From Motiliproteus sp965230735 (GTDB lineage: Bacteria > Pseudomonadota > Gammaproteobacteria > Pseudomonadales > Balneatricaceae): DNA of 64,000 bases. Below the pieces are notes generated by a model. That model saw only the letters and a program-made list of their open reading frames with translations. It had not been told where the DNA came from and did no database searches. The position numbers and the translations under genes are program-made. The stretch is taken from NCBI RefSeq assembly GCF_965230735.1, contig NZ_OZ246016.1:124001-188000 (forward strand), read 5' to 3'. Shown piece by piece: positions 36,041 through 45,850 of the stretch (the first letter of the stretch is position 1; each line of letters begins with the position of its first letter).

Positions 36041-36658
36041 CTAAGGCTTGGGCGCCTCGCCGAACTTCAAACGCACATACATCAACGCCACGGTAATGGC
36101 GTCACCGAGGGCGGTGTGTCGCTCCAACATCGGCAGGTTGAGCTTGTTTGCGATGGTATCGAAGCGAAGATCCACGTCACCGCCGATCGACTTCCACTTG
36201 ACGATATCGTGATAGACATGGGAAAGCTCGATCGCCTTGTTCGGCAAGCCGAAGCCGTAACGGGGGCGCAAAAACTTATCCAGCATATTGATATCGAAAT
36301 TGACGTAATAGCCGAGAATAGGGCGGTTACCGACAAACTCGAGCACCTGCTCCAGCGCCTCTTCGATCTCCACCCCCTCACTCAGATCCATCGCCCGAAT
36401 CTTGTGAATTACGATCGAATCGCCGGTCAGACTCTTGGGCGGCTTGAGCTTGATATCCAGCCGCTCACTGGTTTTCACCCGACGCCCCTTGATCCGAACC
36501 GCGCCGATGGACAGAATTTCAGCCTCTTTAACATCCAAGCTGGTGGTCTCACAGTCGAGCGAGACCACCTCATCGCCATCGTAGGGTTCAAATAGATGCC
36601 CATAAGGGCCGTCCCGGTGCTGTTTTCGCTCCTTGTAGACTTTGAACTTCCGCAACAC
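36041..36658 (-). CDS. 3'-5' exonuclease, DnaQ/DEDDh family
   Basis: 205 residues with the DEDDh pattern: SLDCETTSLD (DxE, about 33-42), GYYVNFDINMLDKFL (about 115-130) and RHTALGDAITVALMY (HxxxxD, about 180-195). It resembles the DNA polymerase III epsilon-like exonucleases that are encoded beside DUF294/CBS proteins and acetate transporters in other gammaproteobacteria; the physiological substrate is not known. GTG start at 36658 with AAGGAGG nine bases upstream. The site begins at the stop codon of the upstream DUF294 gene, so the two are one unit. Confidence 0.88.
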   Translation of the reverse strand: MLRKFKVYKERKQHRDGPYGHLFEPYDGDEVVSLDCETTSLDVKEAEILSIGAVRIKGRRVKTSERLDIKLKPPKSLTGDSIVIHKIRAMDLSEGVEIEEALEQVLEFVGNRPILGYYVNFDINMLDKFLRPRYGFGLPNKAIELSHVYHDIVKWKSIGGDVDLRFDTIANKLNLPMLERHTALGDAITVALMYVRLKFGEAPKP

Positions 36659-36673
36659 GCTAGTGCACCTCCT

Positions 36674-38491
36674 TTAGCGATCCAGATGGAATCGCATCGA
36701 CAGATGTTTCTTAAATTCTTTGACCACCTTCAAGGCTTCCCGCAACAGGTCTTTATCGAGCCGGTCAAGACGATCGGGAATAATCAAGTTCGGGGACTCA
36801 TTGAAGTCTTCATTATCCATCCGCAGCAACTGTTGCTGCAGCCGAATCTGAACAAAGATCGACAACGCTTCAACCAGGTCATTGCCCTGCTGCTTCTTCA
36901 ACGCCCCTGCCTCGATCAGCGCATCGATCCGTTTAAAGGTATTGGTTTCCAGGATCCGATGCTGAAGCGCCAAGGTTCTGACACCATGCACAATCGGGAA
37001 CACCCCGCCCTTCTTGATATCGATGCCGCTATCTTTGCTCTTGATGCCACCAAAGAAGGTCAGCGGGGTGTCGAATTCCAATGAGGCTTTAACGAAGTGG
37101 GAGAAGAACACCTCGTTATTATGCATCTGGCGCAAGAACCAGTTTCGCGCCGCCTTGAACAGCGCCGGGTTACCGGCCACCGGCTTGGCATCAACGGCGA
37201 TCGCCAGGTTCATCAACGCATCGCCTTCAGCCTTGTTGGCCCAGTGATTGAGCCGCTGACTCCAGTCGCCCAGATGCTGTACCCAGTAGGGGTTGGAGAC
37301 CATGATATTACCGGGGCACTCGGGATAGCCGAACTCGATCAGGGTATCGGTAAAGGTCTGCAGCACCTTTTCACGATCCGGCCAGTCAAGGCCGTCACGC
37401 ATGATCACCCCGTTATCCTGGTCGGTCTTCATGATCTGCTCGCCACGCCCCTCACTGCCCATCACCACCAGACAGACGTGGGGCAGGATATCCTCGGGCA
37501 CCAGCAGCGTAAACAGCTTGGCCATGACCCGCTCATTCATCGCCGCCACCAGATCCATCGCAAAGCGCGCCTTGACACCATGGGAAACCAGCGAACGGAT
37601 CAGGTCGTTCAGACCATGGGCCGCCCGCGACAGATCCTCAATCGTCGCCGCCCGCTGAATCCGCAACCCGATCACATGGGAGTGACTTGAGAAGTAACTG
37701 AGCACATCGGTCAGCTCGATGACCCCCATCAGTTTGGCGTCATCCATCACCACCACCCGCTCGATATGCTGCAGCGTCATCAGCGTCAGCGCATTGAACA
37801 GATAGTCGCCGGCCTCAACGGTAATCAAGCGGTAACTGGCGATATCGGCCACCGGCGTCGACAGCGGCACCTCCTTGAGCACCGCCGCATTGAGCAGATC
37901 GGTGCCGGTCACGATACCGTAGCGCCCGCCGCGTTTAACCAGCACCGAGTCCGCATGCTTCTCGCGCATCAACGCGGTGGTCTCCTTGATCGTGGTTTCC
38001 TCCAACACGATCAACGGATCACGCATCACCTCACCATCGACCTGGGCAAGCATGAATTCCGCCATGCCCTGCTCTTCGCCCTGCTGCTCATGGATCTCGG
38101 TTTTGGCAGCCAGGGTACGGCTGAAGTAATCGCCGAAGCGCGGGTTGCTATAGACCAACTCCAACAGCAGTTTGGTCGGCAAAATATGGGCGATAGTCTC
38201 CTCTTCGGCTACGAAGTTATGGATCGCCTTGCCCTTTAACGCCGACCAGGCCCCGAAGTAGTCCTCGTCACCGTAATGCACAAAGACGTGCTCGTCTTCA
38301 CCATCCTTGGACTCACTCTCACGCACCTTACCCTTGAGGATAATGAACAGTCCTTCCGGCGCTTCACCGGCGGTGATCAGATTCTCTCCCTGCTGGTAGT
38401 AGCCGATGTCCAGATTGTTTTGTAGCAATGCCAGCTCGTTCGCCTCCAGCAGACTGAAAGGCAGATTCTCCGCATTAAATTCCTGTGCCAT
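36674..38491 (-). CDS. cNMP-binding/CBS/DUF294 nucleotidyltransferase-like protein
   Basis: 605 residues in four parts. A cyclic-nucleotide-binding-like domain covers about 1-125 (NLDIGYYQQGENLITAGEAPEGL). A CBS pair covers about 150-270 (IVTGTDLL, VMDDAKLMGVIELTD). A nucleotidyltransferase-like domain with GSEGRGEQ and TDQDNG (GS...DxD pattern) lies near 340-365, and a DUF294 C-terminal domain follows. Such proteins stand beside actP-type genes in many gammaproteobacteria and are thought to sense nucleotide state and regulate transport; this is inference. A hairpin terminator separates it from the symporter gene, so it has its own promoter. Confidence 0.88.
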   Translation of the reverse strand: MAQEFNAENLPFSLLEANELALLQNNLDIGYYQQGENLITAGEAPEGLFIILKGKVRESESKDGEDEHVFVHYGDEDYFGAWSALKGKAIHNFVAEEETIAHILPTKLLLELVYSNPRFGDYFSRTLAAKTEIHEQQGEEQGMAEFMLAQVDGEVMRDPLIVLEETTIKETTALMREKHADSVLVKRGGRYGIVTGTDLLNAAVLKEVPLSTPVADIASYRLITVEAGDYLFNALTLMTLQHIERVVVMDDAKLMGVIELTDVLSYFSSHSHVIGLRIQRAATIEDLSRAAHGLNDLIRSLVSHGVKARFAMDLVAAMNERVMAKLFTLLVPEDILPHVCLVVMGSEGRGEQIMKTDQDNGVIMRDGLDWPDREKVLQTFTDTLIEFGYPECPGNIMVSNPYWVQHLGDWSQRLNHWANKAEGDALMNLAIAVDAKPVAGNPALFKAARNWFLRQMHNNEVFFSHFVKASLEFDTPLTFFGGIKSKDSGIDIKKGGVFPIVHGVRTLALQHRILETNTFKRIDALIEAGALKKQQGNDLVEALSIFVQIRLQQQLLRMDNEDFNESPNLIIPDRLDRLDKDLLREALKVVKEFKKHLSMRFHLDR

Positions 38492-38588
38492 CTATTTCAT
38501 CCCTCTACAAGCTCGGTCTAGAGCACTTGGCAAAATACCATCGACCCAGCCCTCTACTGTTTCATATTGGACGCAGAACCCCAAATGT

Positions 38589-38624
38589 AAAAAAGGCGCA
38601 CCAGTACCCGTACCGGTGCGCCTT
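38589..38624 (-). terminator. Rho-independent terminator after the acetate symporter
   Basis: Minus strand AAGGCGCACC, a loop that can pair further, GGTGCGCCTT, then a run of six T. A perfect 10-bp outer stem 36 nt after the symporter stop. Confidence 0.9.
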
Positions 38625-38659
38625 GCTTTCAGTCGGTGACTAAGTCACCGGTAACTCGA

Positions 38660-40468
38660 TCAGTGCGCGTGGGCCTCACCAGCACCGCGGGGGATACGGA
38701 TATCCTCAACGATGTGCTGAATCTCTTCAGGCGGAGGCGGAGTCATCGAGGATACGACGAACGCGGTGATGAAGTTCAGGATCATACCGACGGTACCGAA
38801 GCCTTCAGGGGAGATACCCATGAACAGCTCGTCTTTGGTACCACCCATGAACTTGAAGTAGATGATGTAAGCCATGGTGGTACTGATACCAACGATCATA
38901 CCGGCTACCGCACCTTCTTTGTTCATGCGCTTGGAGAAGATACCCATGATGATGACCGGGAAGAACGAGGAGGCGGCCAGACCAAAGGCCAGCGCGACCA
39001 CGATCGCCACGAATCCTGGCGGGTTGATACCGAAGTAACCGGCAACACAGATCGCAACGATGGCAGCCAGACGGGCGTACATCAGCTCCTGCTTGTCGGA
39101 GATGTTCGGGTTGATCGTCTTCTTCATCAAGTCATGCGAGATCGCTGTGGAGATTACCAGCAGCAGACCGGCCGCAGTCGACAGTGCCGCAGCAACAGCA
39201 CCGGCAGCAACCAGCGCGATTACCCAGCCCGGCAGCTGTGCGATTTCCGGGTTGGCCAGTACCATGATGTCACGGTCTACGTAGACTTCGTTGGCGTACT
39301 GAGCGTTACCCACCGCTTTCGGCTCGGCAACCAGGTTGGTAACAACCCGTGAACCGTCAGCGTTGCGGTTTTCGCCGTCAAACGCCGGCTTACCTTTACC
39401 GGTGAACGCCTTACCCGCAGCGTACTGAACCTTGCCGTCGCCGTTGTAGTCGTTCCAACCGATCAGACCCGCAGTCTCCCAGTTTTTGAACCACTCAGGC
39501 ATCTCGGTGTAGGCAGTACCGCTACCGTCAGCACCGTTTACGGTCTTGATAAGGTTGTACTTACCGAAGGCAGCAACACCCGGAACTGCGGTGTACAGGA
39601 TCGCGATGAACATCAGCGCCCAACCCGCAGAAGAACGAGCATCTTTAACACGCGGTACGGTGAAGAAACGTACGATTACGTGCGGCAGACCCGCAGTACC
39701 ACACATCAGTGCAGCGGTCAGGAAGAACATATCCAGGGTGGACTTGTTACCCGAGGTATATTCCTTGAAGCCCAGATCGGTCGACAGTTGGTCAACGGTC
39801 GCCAGGATCGATTGGCCGCTATCCAGGGTGGCACCCAGGCCGGTTTGCGGCAGGATGTGACCAGTGATCTGGAAGGACAGGAACAGAGCCGGGATGGTGA
39901 AGGCCAGGATCAGTACACAGTACTGGGCAACCTGGGTGTAGGTGATACCCTTCATACCGCCGAGAACGGCGTAGAAGAATACGATCGCCATACCCAGAAC
40001 AACACCAGTATTGATGTCAACGTGCAGGAAGCGCGAGAACACGATACCAACACCACGCATCTGACCTGCAACGTAGGTGAAGGAGATGATGATGGTACAG
40101 ATTACCGCGATAACACGGGCGAAGTTGGAGTAGTAACGATCACCAACGAAGTCCGGCACAGTGAACTTACCAAACTTACGCAGGTAAGGAGCCAGAAGCA
40201 TCGCCAGCATTACGTAACCGCCGGTCCAGCCCATCAGGTAGGCTGCGCCGTCACGGCCGATGAACGAGATAATACCCGCCAGAGAGATGAATGATGCAGC
40301 GGACATCCAGTCAGCCGCGGTCGCCATACCGTTAGCAATCGGCGGTACACCACCACCGGCAACGTAGAACTCTTTGGTGGATCCGGCTTTCGCCCAGATC
40401 GCAATGCCGATATAGAGTGCGAAAGACGCCCCTATAAAGACAAAGTTGAGGATATCTTGAGTACCCAT
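38660..40468 (-). CDS. sodium:solute symporter, acetate type (ActP-like, VC_2705 family)
   Basis: Probable acetate/monocarboxylate uptake carrier in the inner membrane. 602 residues with about 13 membrane segments of the SSS family (GWTGGYVMLAMLLAPYLRKFGKFTVPDF, VAGQMRGVGIVFSRF, AALSTAAGLLLVISTAISHDL). A periplasmic insertion near 320-395 carries DYNGDG, a calcium-loop-like motif. The protein is longer than E. coli ActP (549) and is paired with a DUF4212 small subunit, as is usual for this subfamily. It forms a unit with the DUF4212 gene 40 nt upstream. Confidence 0.9.
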   Translation of the reverse strand: MGTQDILNFVFIGASFALYIGIAIWAKAGSTKEFYVAGGGVPPIANGMATAADWMSAASFISLAGIISFIGRDGAAYLMGWTGGYVMLAMLLAPYLRKFGKFTVPDFVGDRYYSNFARVIAVICTIIISFTYVAGQMRGVGIVFSRFLHVDINTGVVLGMAIVFFYAVLGGMKGITYTQVAQYCVLILAFTIPALFLSFQITGHILPQTGLGATLDSGQSILATVDQLSTDLGFKEYTSGNKSTLDMFFLTAALMCGTAGLPHVIVRFFTVPRVKDARSSAGWALMFIAILYTAVPGVAAFGKYNLIKTVNGADGSGTAYTEMPEWFKNWETAGLIGWNDYNGDGKVQYAAGKAFTGKGKPAFDGENRNADGSRVVTNLVAEPKAVGNAQYANEVYVDRDIMVLANPEIAQLPGWVIALVAAGAVAAALSTAAGLLLVISTAISHDLMKKTINPNISDKQELMYARLAAIVAICVAGYFGINPPGFVAIVVALAFGLAASSFFPVIIMGIFSKRMNKEGAVAGMIVGISTTMAYIIYFKFMGGTKDELFMGISPEGFGTVGMILNFITAFVVSSMTPPPPEEIQHIVEDIRIPRGAGEAHAH

Positions 40469-40508
40469 AAAATAGCCGTCCTATTTAATTTTTTATTATT
40501 TTGAGCTG

Positions 40509-40769
40509 TTACTCGTGAACGTCGTACTTCTCGTCGAGCTTGTTCATGCTCACTGCGTAAGCAACGATCAAGCCACAGAACACGAAAATGGAGCCCTGCT
40601 GAGCGAACCAGAAGCCAAGCTGGAATCCGAAGAACGGAATCGCGTTAAGCTGTTCGATAAACAGGATGCCGCAGCCATAAGAGACTACGAACCAGACCGC
40701 AAGGTAAGAGAAAATGATCTTCAGATTCTCTTTCCAATAAGCCTCGGCATTTTCTTTGCTAATGCTCAT
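40509..40769 (-). CDS. DUF4212 symporter small subunit
   Basis: 86 residues with two membrane segments (about 18-38 and 52-72) and short charged ends. It matches DUF4212 proteins, which are encoded directly before VC_2705-type acetate symporters and play the part YjcH has beside E. coli ActP. AAGGA lies seven bases before the ATG. The 275-nt gap upstream, shared with crbS, holds a palindrome at 40970-40983. Confidence 0.88.
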   Translation of the reverse strand: MSISKENAEAYWKENLKIIFSYLAVWFVVSYGCGILFIEQLNAIPFFGFQLGFWFAQQGSIFVFCGLIVAYAVSMNKLDEKYDVHE

Positions 40770-40969
40770 GGCACATTCCTTCTACTTGTTGTTATTGAGA
40801 CAGAGGTTGGAAAAAGTACACTCAGAAATCTAACAAAGCCGTTTTTCAAACAAACCCCCGACTTTAGTCTGAACGCCCTTTTTGACCTTTCCGCCCCTCT
40901 TTAAAAAAACTGAAAAAGCCTTTTTATTCAAGGCAGTGAAAGCTTAGCATTGAGCGACAACAAGGCAGC

Positions 40970-41013
40970 TAGACCATGGTCTTAACCGGCTCAATTTCAG
41001 ACTTTGGTATGAT
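40970..41013 (+). promoter_or_regulatory. CrbR-type palindrome and crbS promoter
   Basis: TAGACCATGGTCTT (40970-40983; the inner 12 bases are a perfect palindrome), then 24 nt, then a TATGAT -10 box (41008-41013), 31 nt before crbS. The same palindrome type and the same 24-nt spacing precede the -10 box of acs. It probably binds the response regulator CrbR. It could also act on the divergent DUF4212-symporter unit, although no good -10 box lies at that distance on the minus strand. Confidence 0.6.
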
Positions 41014-41044
41014 CAAAAAACGTTAAAAAACGAGCGACATCGCT

Positions 41045-44000
41045 ATGGAAGACACCCTGCTCGACGGCTGGTTTATCATCTTTGTTTCGCTGACCTACGT
41101 CGGCATCCTGTTCGCTATCGCCTCCTTCGGGGAGCGCCATGCCGAGCAGATCTTCAGCTCCCGCTCACGCCCGCTGATCTACAGCTTGTCGCTGGCGGTG
41201 TACGCCACCTCCTGGACCTTTTACGGCGCGGTCGGCCGCGCCAGCACCAACGGCTGGGAGTTTCTGGCCACCTACCTGGGGCCGATCCTGACCTTTATCC
41301 TGCTGTGGAAGGTGTTCACCAAGATCGTGATGGTGAGCAAACAGCAGAACATCACCACCATCTCCGACTTTATCGCCTCCCGCTATGGCAAGAGCCAGAA
41401 ACTGGCGGTACTGGTGACCTGCATCGCGGTTCTGGGCATCGTTCCCTATATCGCCCTGCAGCTCAAAGCCGTGGCGATGAGCTACGACGCCCTGACCGCT
41501 GCCGCCAGTGCCGAAAGCGCCGGCGGCAGTGACACGGCGCTGTTTGTGGCGCTACTGATGGCACTGTTCTCGATTCTGTTCGGCACCCGTCACATCGATG
41601 CCACCGAACACCATGAAGGGATCGTGCTGGCGATCGCGTTCGAGTCGCTGGTCAAACTGGCCGCCTTTATCGCCGTCGGCCTGTATGTCACCTTCGGCAT
41701 CTTCGACGGCTTCGACAACCTGTTCAGCCGCGCCACCGAGGAGCTGTCCCAGAACGAGAACTTCCGCACCGATTTTATCGAGCACAGCTTTATCACCGAA
41801 ACGCTGCTGGCCGTGTTCGCCATCATCTGCCTGCCACGCCAGTTCCATGTCGCGGTGGTAGAAAACGCCGACCCCAAGGATCTGCGCACCGCCCGCTGGA
41901 TGTTCCCCGGCTACCTGATCCTGGCCAGCCTGTTCGTATTGCCGATCGCCACCGCCGGGATGCTGACCTTCCCGGACGGCAGCGTTGATGCCGACACCTT
42001 TGTTTTGACGCTGCCGCTGGCGGCCGAACAGAACGCGCTGGCGATGGTAGCCTTTATCGGCGGCCTGTCGGCGGCCACCTCGATGGTTATCGTGGCCACC
42101 ATCGCGCTGAGCACCATGGTCTGCAACGACATTATCATGCCGACCCTGCTGCGAATGCCCTGGCTGAAGCTGTCCCAGAACAAAGACCTGGGGGCACTTC
42201 TATTACGAGTACGGCGACTGACGATCTTCGTGCTGATGCTGCTGGCCTACTTCTACTACCGCATCTACGGCGATTCCGGCAGCCTCGCTTCCTTCGGTCT
42301 ACTGGCCTTCGTGGCGGTAGCCCAGTTTGCGCCAGCCATGTTCGGCGCCGTGCTCTGGAAGCAGGGCAACCGTCAAGGCGCCCTGGCCGGCATCGGTGCC
42401 GGATTTACGCTCTGGCTCTACACCCTGGTACTGCCGATCATGTCAAAAGCCGGTCTGCTACCGACCGAGATCGAAAACCTGATCTGGCAGTTCCACTGGC
42501 TCGACCCTCACGCCCTGTTCGGGATCGAATTCGGCAACAGCCTGACCCACGGCACCTTCTGGAGCCTGTCGATTAACTGCCTGCTGTTTTTGGCGGTCTC
42601 CAAACTGACCAGTCAGCGCCTGATCGACCGGATTCAAGCCAGCACCTACGTCGACGCCCGCAGCAGTGTTGGCGGCGACCCGCTGCATGCCCAGAGCGGC
42701 ACCAGCAGCGTCGGCGATCTGCAACTGCTGACCGAGCGTTTCCTCGGTATCGAGCGTGCTCGCAGCGCCTTTAACACCTTCGCCAGCCAGCGGGGTGAGG
42801 ATCCGCCCATCAGCGGCGACGATGCCTCACCGGAACTGATCGACTACATCGAGCGCCTGTTGGCCGGTGTTATCGGCGCCTCCTCGGCCCGGATCCTGAT
42901 GGCCTCGACGCTGCGCGGTCGCGACATGCAGCTGGGCGACGTGGTCACCATCGTCGATGAAGCCAGCAAGGTACTGAAATTCAACCGCTCGCTGCTGCAA
43001 TCGACGATCGAGAATATCAACCAGGGCATCAGCGTGGTCGATGCCCAGATGCGACTGGTGGCCTGGAACCGGCGTTACCTGGAGATGTTCCATTACCCGG
43101 AAGGTCTGATCTGCATCGGTCGTCCGATTTCCGAGATCTTCCATTACAACGCCAAGATGGGGGAGTACGGCCCCGGCGATCCCAGCAATCATGTCAGTCT
43201 GCGGATGGAAACCCTCGCCTCGGGCGAACCGCACTCCTATATCCGCTACCGCCAGGACGGCACGGTGCTGGAGATCCAGGGCAACCCGATGCCCGGCGGC
43301 GGTTACGTCAATACCTATCTGGACATCACCGACCACAAGCGCACCGAAGAGGCATTGCGCGAAAGCGAGCAGAGTATTCGACTGTACACCGACAACGTTC
43401 CGGTGCTGATCGCCTATCTCGATAACGAGCAGCGCTACCTGTTCGTCAACAAGGCCTACGCCAAGACCTTCGACATCACCGACCGTCACGGCATTACCGG
43501 CACCCCCTGCTACAAGATTCTGGAGCGGATGCAGTACGACAGCCGCACCCCCTTTATCAATAAAGCCCTGCAGGGTGAACGGCAGGACTTTGAGATCAAG
43601 CTGCCGCCTCGCAAGGACGGCCAGGTGCGCTATGCCGACGTGACCTACATTCCCCATATCGGCGATTACGGCGACGTGCTGGGCTATTTCACCCTGTACC
43701 AGGACATCACCGAACGCCGAATGGCCGAACAGGCGCTGCAGGAAACCAACGAAAACCTGGAGCACCGGGTTCACGAGCGCACCCAAGCGATCACCGCCAT
43801 CAACCGGGAGCTGCGCAAAGAGAACACTATTCGCGCCCTGATCGAGGACGAGCTGCGCCAGGCCAAGTCCGATGCCGAGGCGGCCAATATCGGCAAGACC
43901 CGCTTCCTGGCGGCCGCCAGCCACGACCTGCTGCAGCCGCTGAACGCCGCGCGGCTGTTCGCCTCGGCCCTGGCCCAACAATCCCACGACGACAGCACCA

Positions 44001-44989
44001 ACGCCCTGGTCCAGAACCTGGACGGCTCGTTGAAAGCGGCCGAAGAGCTGCTGGTGACGCTGCTGGATATCTCCAAGATCGACGCCGGGGCGCTGGAGCC
44101 GAAACCGAGCCACTTCTGCCTCGACAAGCTGTTCAATACCCTGCAGGCCGAATTCACCGTACTGGCCAACGAGAAGGCGCTCAAATTCCGCTGCGTCCAC
44201 ACCCGTCAAGTGATCCACAGTGACCAGCAGCTGCTGCGACGGGTGCTGCAGAACTTCCTCTCCAATGCGATCCGCTACACCCAGGAGGGCCGGATTCTGC
44301 TTGGCTGCCGTCGGGTTCGCGGCCACCTCCGCATCGAAGTCTGGGACACCGGCGTCGGCATCCCTGAAAGCAAGATCGGCGAGGTCTTTGAAGAGTTCCG
44401 TCGTATCGACAACCCCAAACACTCTCAGGTTAAAGGCCTGGGCCTGGGGCTAGCGATCACCGAGCGGATCGCTCGGATGATGAATCATCCGCTTAACGTC
44501 CGTTCCTGGCCCGGCAAGGGCACCGTATTCAGTGTCGATGTTCCTTTCGGCGACCCGAAACAGGTCCGCCAGGCCCGCAGCGGCGCCAGCGCCGGCAAAC
44601 GCGCCAGCAACCTGGCCGGTATCCGAGTGCTCTGCATCGACAACGAGCCCAACATCCTCAACGGCATGGAAGCCCTGCTGAACGGCTGGTCCTGTGATGT
44701 TCGTACCGCCACCCATGAACAGAGCTTTATCGACAGTCTCGATGAGTCACCTTTCGAGCCCGACATCATCCTGGCCGACTACCACCTCAGCGAAACCCAC
44801 ACCGGGGTGCTGGCATTGAAAAACCTGCATGGTCATTGGGGCAAGGAGGTACCGGCCATCGTTATCACCGCCGATCGCACCGACGAGGTGAAACAGGATA
44901 TCGCCGACTTCGGGGCTCAACTGCTGCATAAACCGATGAAGCCGGCGCAGCTGCGGGCGATGATGAATACGGTCTTGGCCCATCGATAG
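41045..44989 (+). CDS. crbS: CrbS, solute-symporter-domain hybrid histidine kinase
   Basis: Sensor of the acetate switch. 1314 residues: an N-terminal SSS-type transporter domain with about 13 membrane segments (1-500), a linker, two PAS/PAC domains (about 650-780 and 780-900), and a coiled coil. HisKA with H960 in AASHDLLQPLNAAR and an HATPase with DTGVGIPESKIGEVFEEF follow. A C-terminal receiver has its phospho-acceptor D1245 in IILADYHLSE. CrbS/CrbR controls acs in Vibrio and Pseudomonas; here crbR, acs and the symporter are all adjacent. It ends at a strong hairpin facing crbR. Confidence 0.93.
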   Translation: MEDTLLDGWFIIFVSLTYVGILFAIASFGERHAEQIFSSRSRPLIYSLSLAVYATSWTFYGAVGRASTNGWEFLATYLGPILTFILLWKVFTKIVMVSKQQNITTISDFIASRYGKSQKLAVLVTCIAVLGIVPYIALQLKAVAMSYDALTAAASAESAGGSDTALFVALLMALFSILFGTRHIDATEHHEGIVLAIAFESLVKLAAFIAVGLYVTFGIFDGFDNLFSRATEELSQNENFRTDFIEHSFITETLLAVFAIICLPRQFHVAVVENADPKDLRTARWMFPGYLILASLFVLPIATAGMLTFPDGSVDADTFVLTLPLAAEQNALAMVAFIGGLSAATSMVIVATIALSTMVCNDIIMPTLLRMPWLKLSQNKDLGALLLRVRRLTIFVLMLLAYFYYRIYGDSGSLASFGLLAFVAVAQFAPAMFGAVLWKQGNRQGALAGIGAGFTLWLYTLVLPIMSKAGLLPTEIENLIWQFHWLDPHALFGIEFGNSLTHGTFWSLSINCLLFLAVSKLTSQRLIDRIQASTYVDARSSVGGDPLHAQSGTSSVGDLQLLTERFLGIERARSAFNTFASQRGEDPPISGDDASPELIDYIERLLAGVIGASSARILMASTLRGRDMQLGDVVTIVDEASKVLKFNRSLLQSTIENINQGISVVDAQMRLVAWNRRYLEMFHYPEGLICIGRPISEIFHYNAKMGEYGPGDPSNHVSLRMETLASGEPHSYIRYRQDGTVLEIQGNPMPGGGYVNTYLDITDHKRTEEALRESEQSIRLYTDNVPVLIAYLDNEQRYLFVNKAYAKTFDITDRHGITGTPCYKILERMQYDSRTPFINKALQGERQDFEIKLPPRKDGQVRYADVTYIPHIGDYGDVLGYFTLYQDITERRMAEQALQETNENLEHRVHERTQAITAINRELRKENTIRALIEDELRQAKSDAEAANIGKTRFLAAASHDLLQPLNAARLFASALAQQSHDDSTNALVQNLDGSLKAAEELLVTLLDISKIDAGALEPKPSHFCLDKLFNTLQAEFTVLANEKALKFRCVHTRQVIHSDQQLLRRVLQNFLSNAIRYTQEGRILLGCRRVRGHLRIEVWDTGVGIPESKIGEVFEEFRRIDNPKHSQVKGLGLGLAITERIARMMNHPLNVRSWPGKGTVFSVDVPFGDPKQVRQARSGASAGKRASNLAGIRVLCIDNEPNILNGMEALLNGWSCDVRTATHEQSFIDSLDESPFEPDIILADYHLSETHTGVLALKNLHGHWGKEVPAIVITADRTDEVKQDIADFGAQLLHKPMKPAQLRAMMNTVLAHR

Positions 44990-45010
44990 CCGGGCACTTA
45001 TTACCGACAC

Positions 45011-45039
45011 AAAAAAACCGGGCATTGCCCGGTTTTTTT
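45011..45039. terminator. bidirectional terminator between crbS and crbR
   Basis: AAAAAAACCGGGC-ATT-GCCCGGTTTTTTT, a perfect 13-bp stem with T runs on both strands, placed between the convergent crbS (+) and crbR (-). Confidence 0.95.
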
Positions 45040-45054
45040 ATTAGCTAGCGCTTA

Positions 45055-45720
45055 TCATCCCATCTCGGTCTTCGGCGGTTCAACCCCCATCCGGCTGGCT
45101 TCGATCACCGCCTGGGTCCGGCTATGGACGCCCAGCTTGCGCAGAATCGCGGTCACGTGAGCCTTGATAGTCGCCTCGGAGACATTCAACTCATAGGCGA
45201 TCTGCTTGTTCAGCAGCCCTTCGGTCAGCATCATCAGCACGCGGAACTGCTGCGGTGTCAGCGAGCCCAGCTTTTCGGCAAACTCGGCATCTTCCGAGGT
45301 CACGCTGGCATCGCCGTCGGCAATTTCCTGCGGCAGCCAGACTTCACCTTCCAGCACCGCCTGAATCGCTTCAGAGATGGTTTCCAGCGGCGCCGACTTG
45401 GGGATAAAACCGGAGGCACCATACTCGATCGCCCGCAGCATCACCTGCGGCTCTTCGCTACCCGACACCACCACTACCGGCATGCTGGGATTTTGACCGC
45501 GAAGGTAAGCCAACCCGGTAAAACCACTGGTGCCGGGCATATGCAGATCGAGCAATACCAGATCAGCATCATCGTGGGTTTCCACGGTTTCCTGCAGTGA
45601 GGTCAGGGAGTCGGTTTCGATCATCTCGACCCCGGACACGGCCTGACTGACAGCCTGTTTCAACGCCGCACGAAACAGAGGATGGTCATCCGCGATGATA
45701 ATTTTCTGGGCTAGCTGCAT
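45055..45720 (-). CDS. crbR: CrbR, LuxR/NarL-type response regulator
   Basis: Output regulator for CrbS that activates acs. About 221 residues: receiver (1-125) with IIADDHPLFR and phospho-acceptor D58 in LVLLDLHMPG, and a LuxR HTH at about 155-215 (LTPQQFRVLMMLTEG, NKQIAYELNVSEATIKAHVTAILRKL). ATG at 45720 is preferred; the frame extends to a GTG at 45765 but that codon lies in the acs terminator. It is encoded on the opposite strand to crbS and downstream of acs. Confidence 0.92.
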   Translation of the reverse strand: MQLAQKIIIADDHPLFRAALKQAVSQAVSGVEMIETDSLTSLQETVETHDDADLVLLDLHMPGTSGFTGLAYLRGQNPSMPVVVVSGSEEPQVMLRAIEYGASGFIPKSAPLETISEAIQAVLEGEVWLPQEIADGDASVTSEDAEFAEKLGSLTPQQFRVLMMLTEGLLNKQIAYELNVSEATIKAHVTAILRKLGVHSRTQAVIEASRMGVEPPKTEMG

Positions 45721-45765
45721 CCTATCACGTCCTCCATAGGCCTTACTTCGGAAGGCTCTAGACAC

Positions 45766-45804
45766 AAAAAAACTCCCCTAGTGTAAAACACCTAGGGGAG
45801 TTTT
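45766..45804 (-). terminator. Rho-independent terminator of acs
   Basis: On the minus strand AAAACTCCCCTAG, a small inner stem-loop, then CTAGGGGAGTTTT followed by three more T. A 13-bp stem located 46 nt after the acs stop and before crbR. Confidence 0.92.
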
Positions 45805-45850
45805 CAACTACTGCTAATATGCAGCCTCTTCGCGTTGCTGCATAGGCGTC

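Noticed and set aside
38515..38520. TAGACC half-site (minus strand) before the DUF294 gene
   Set aside because: The other arm of the palindrome is absent and it lies only 24-29 nt from the start codon, with no -10 box between.
42827..44422. 531-codon minus-strand frame inside crbS
   Set aside because: It lies antisense to the well-conserved PAS, kinase and ATPase parts of CrbS; a GC-rich shadow frame.
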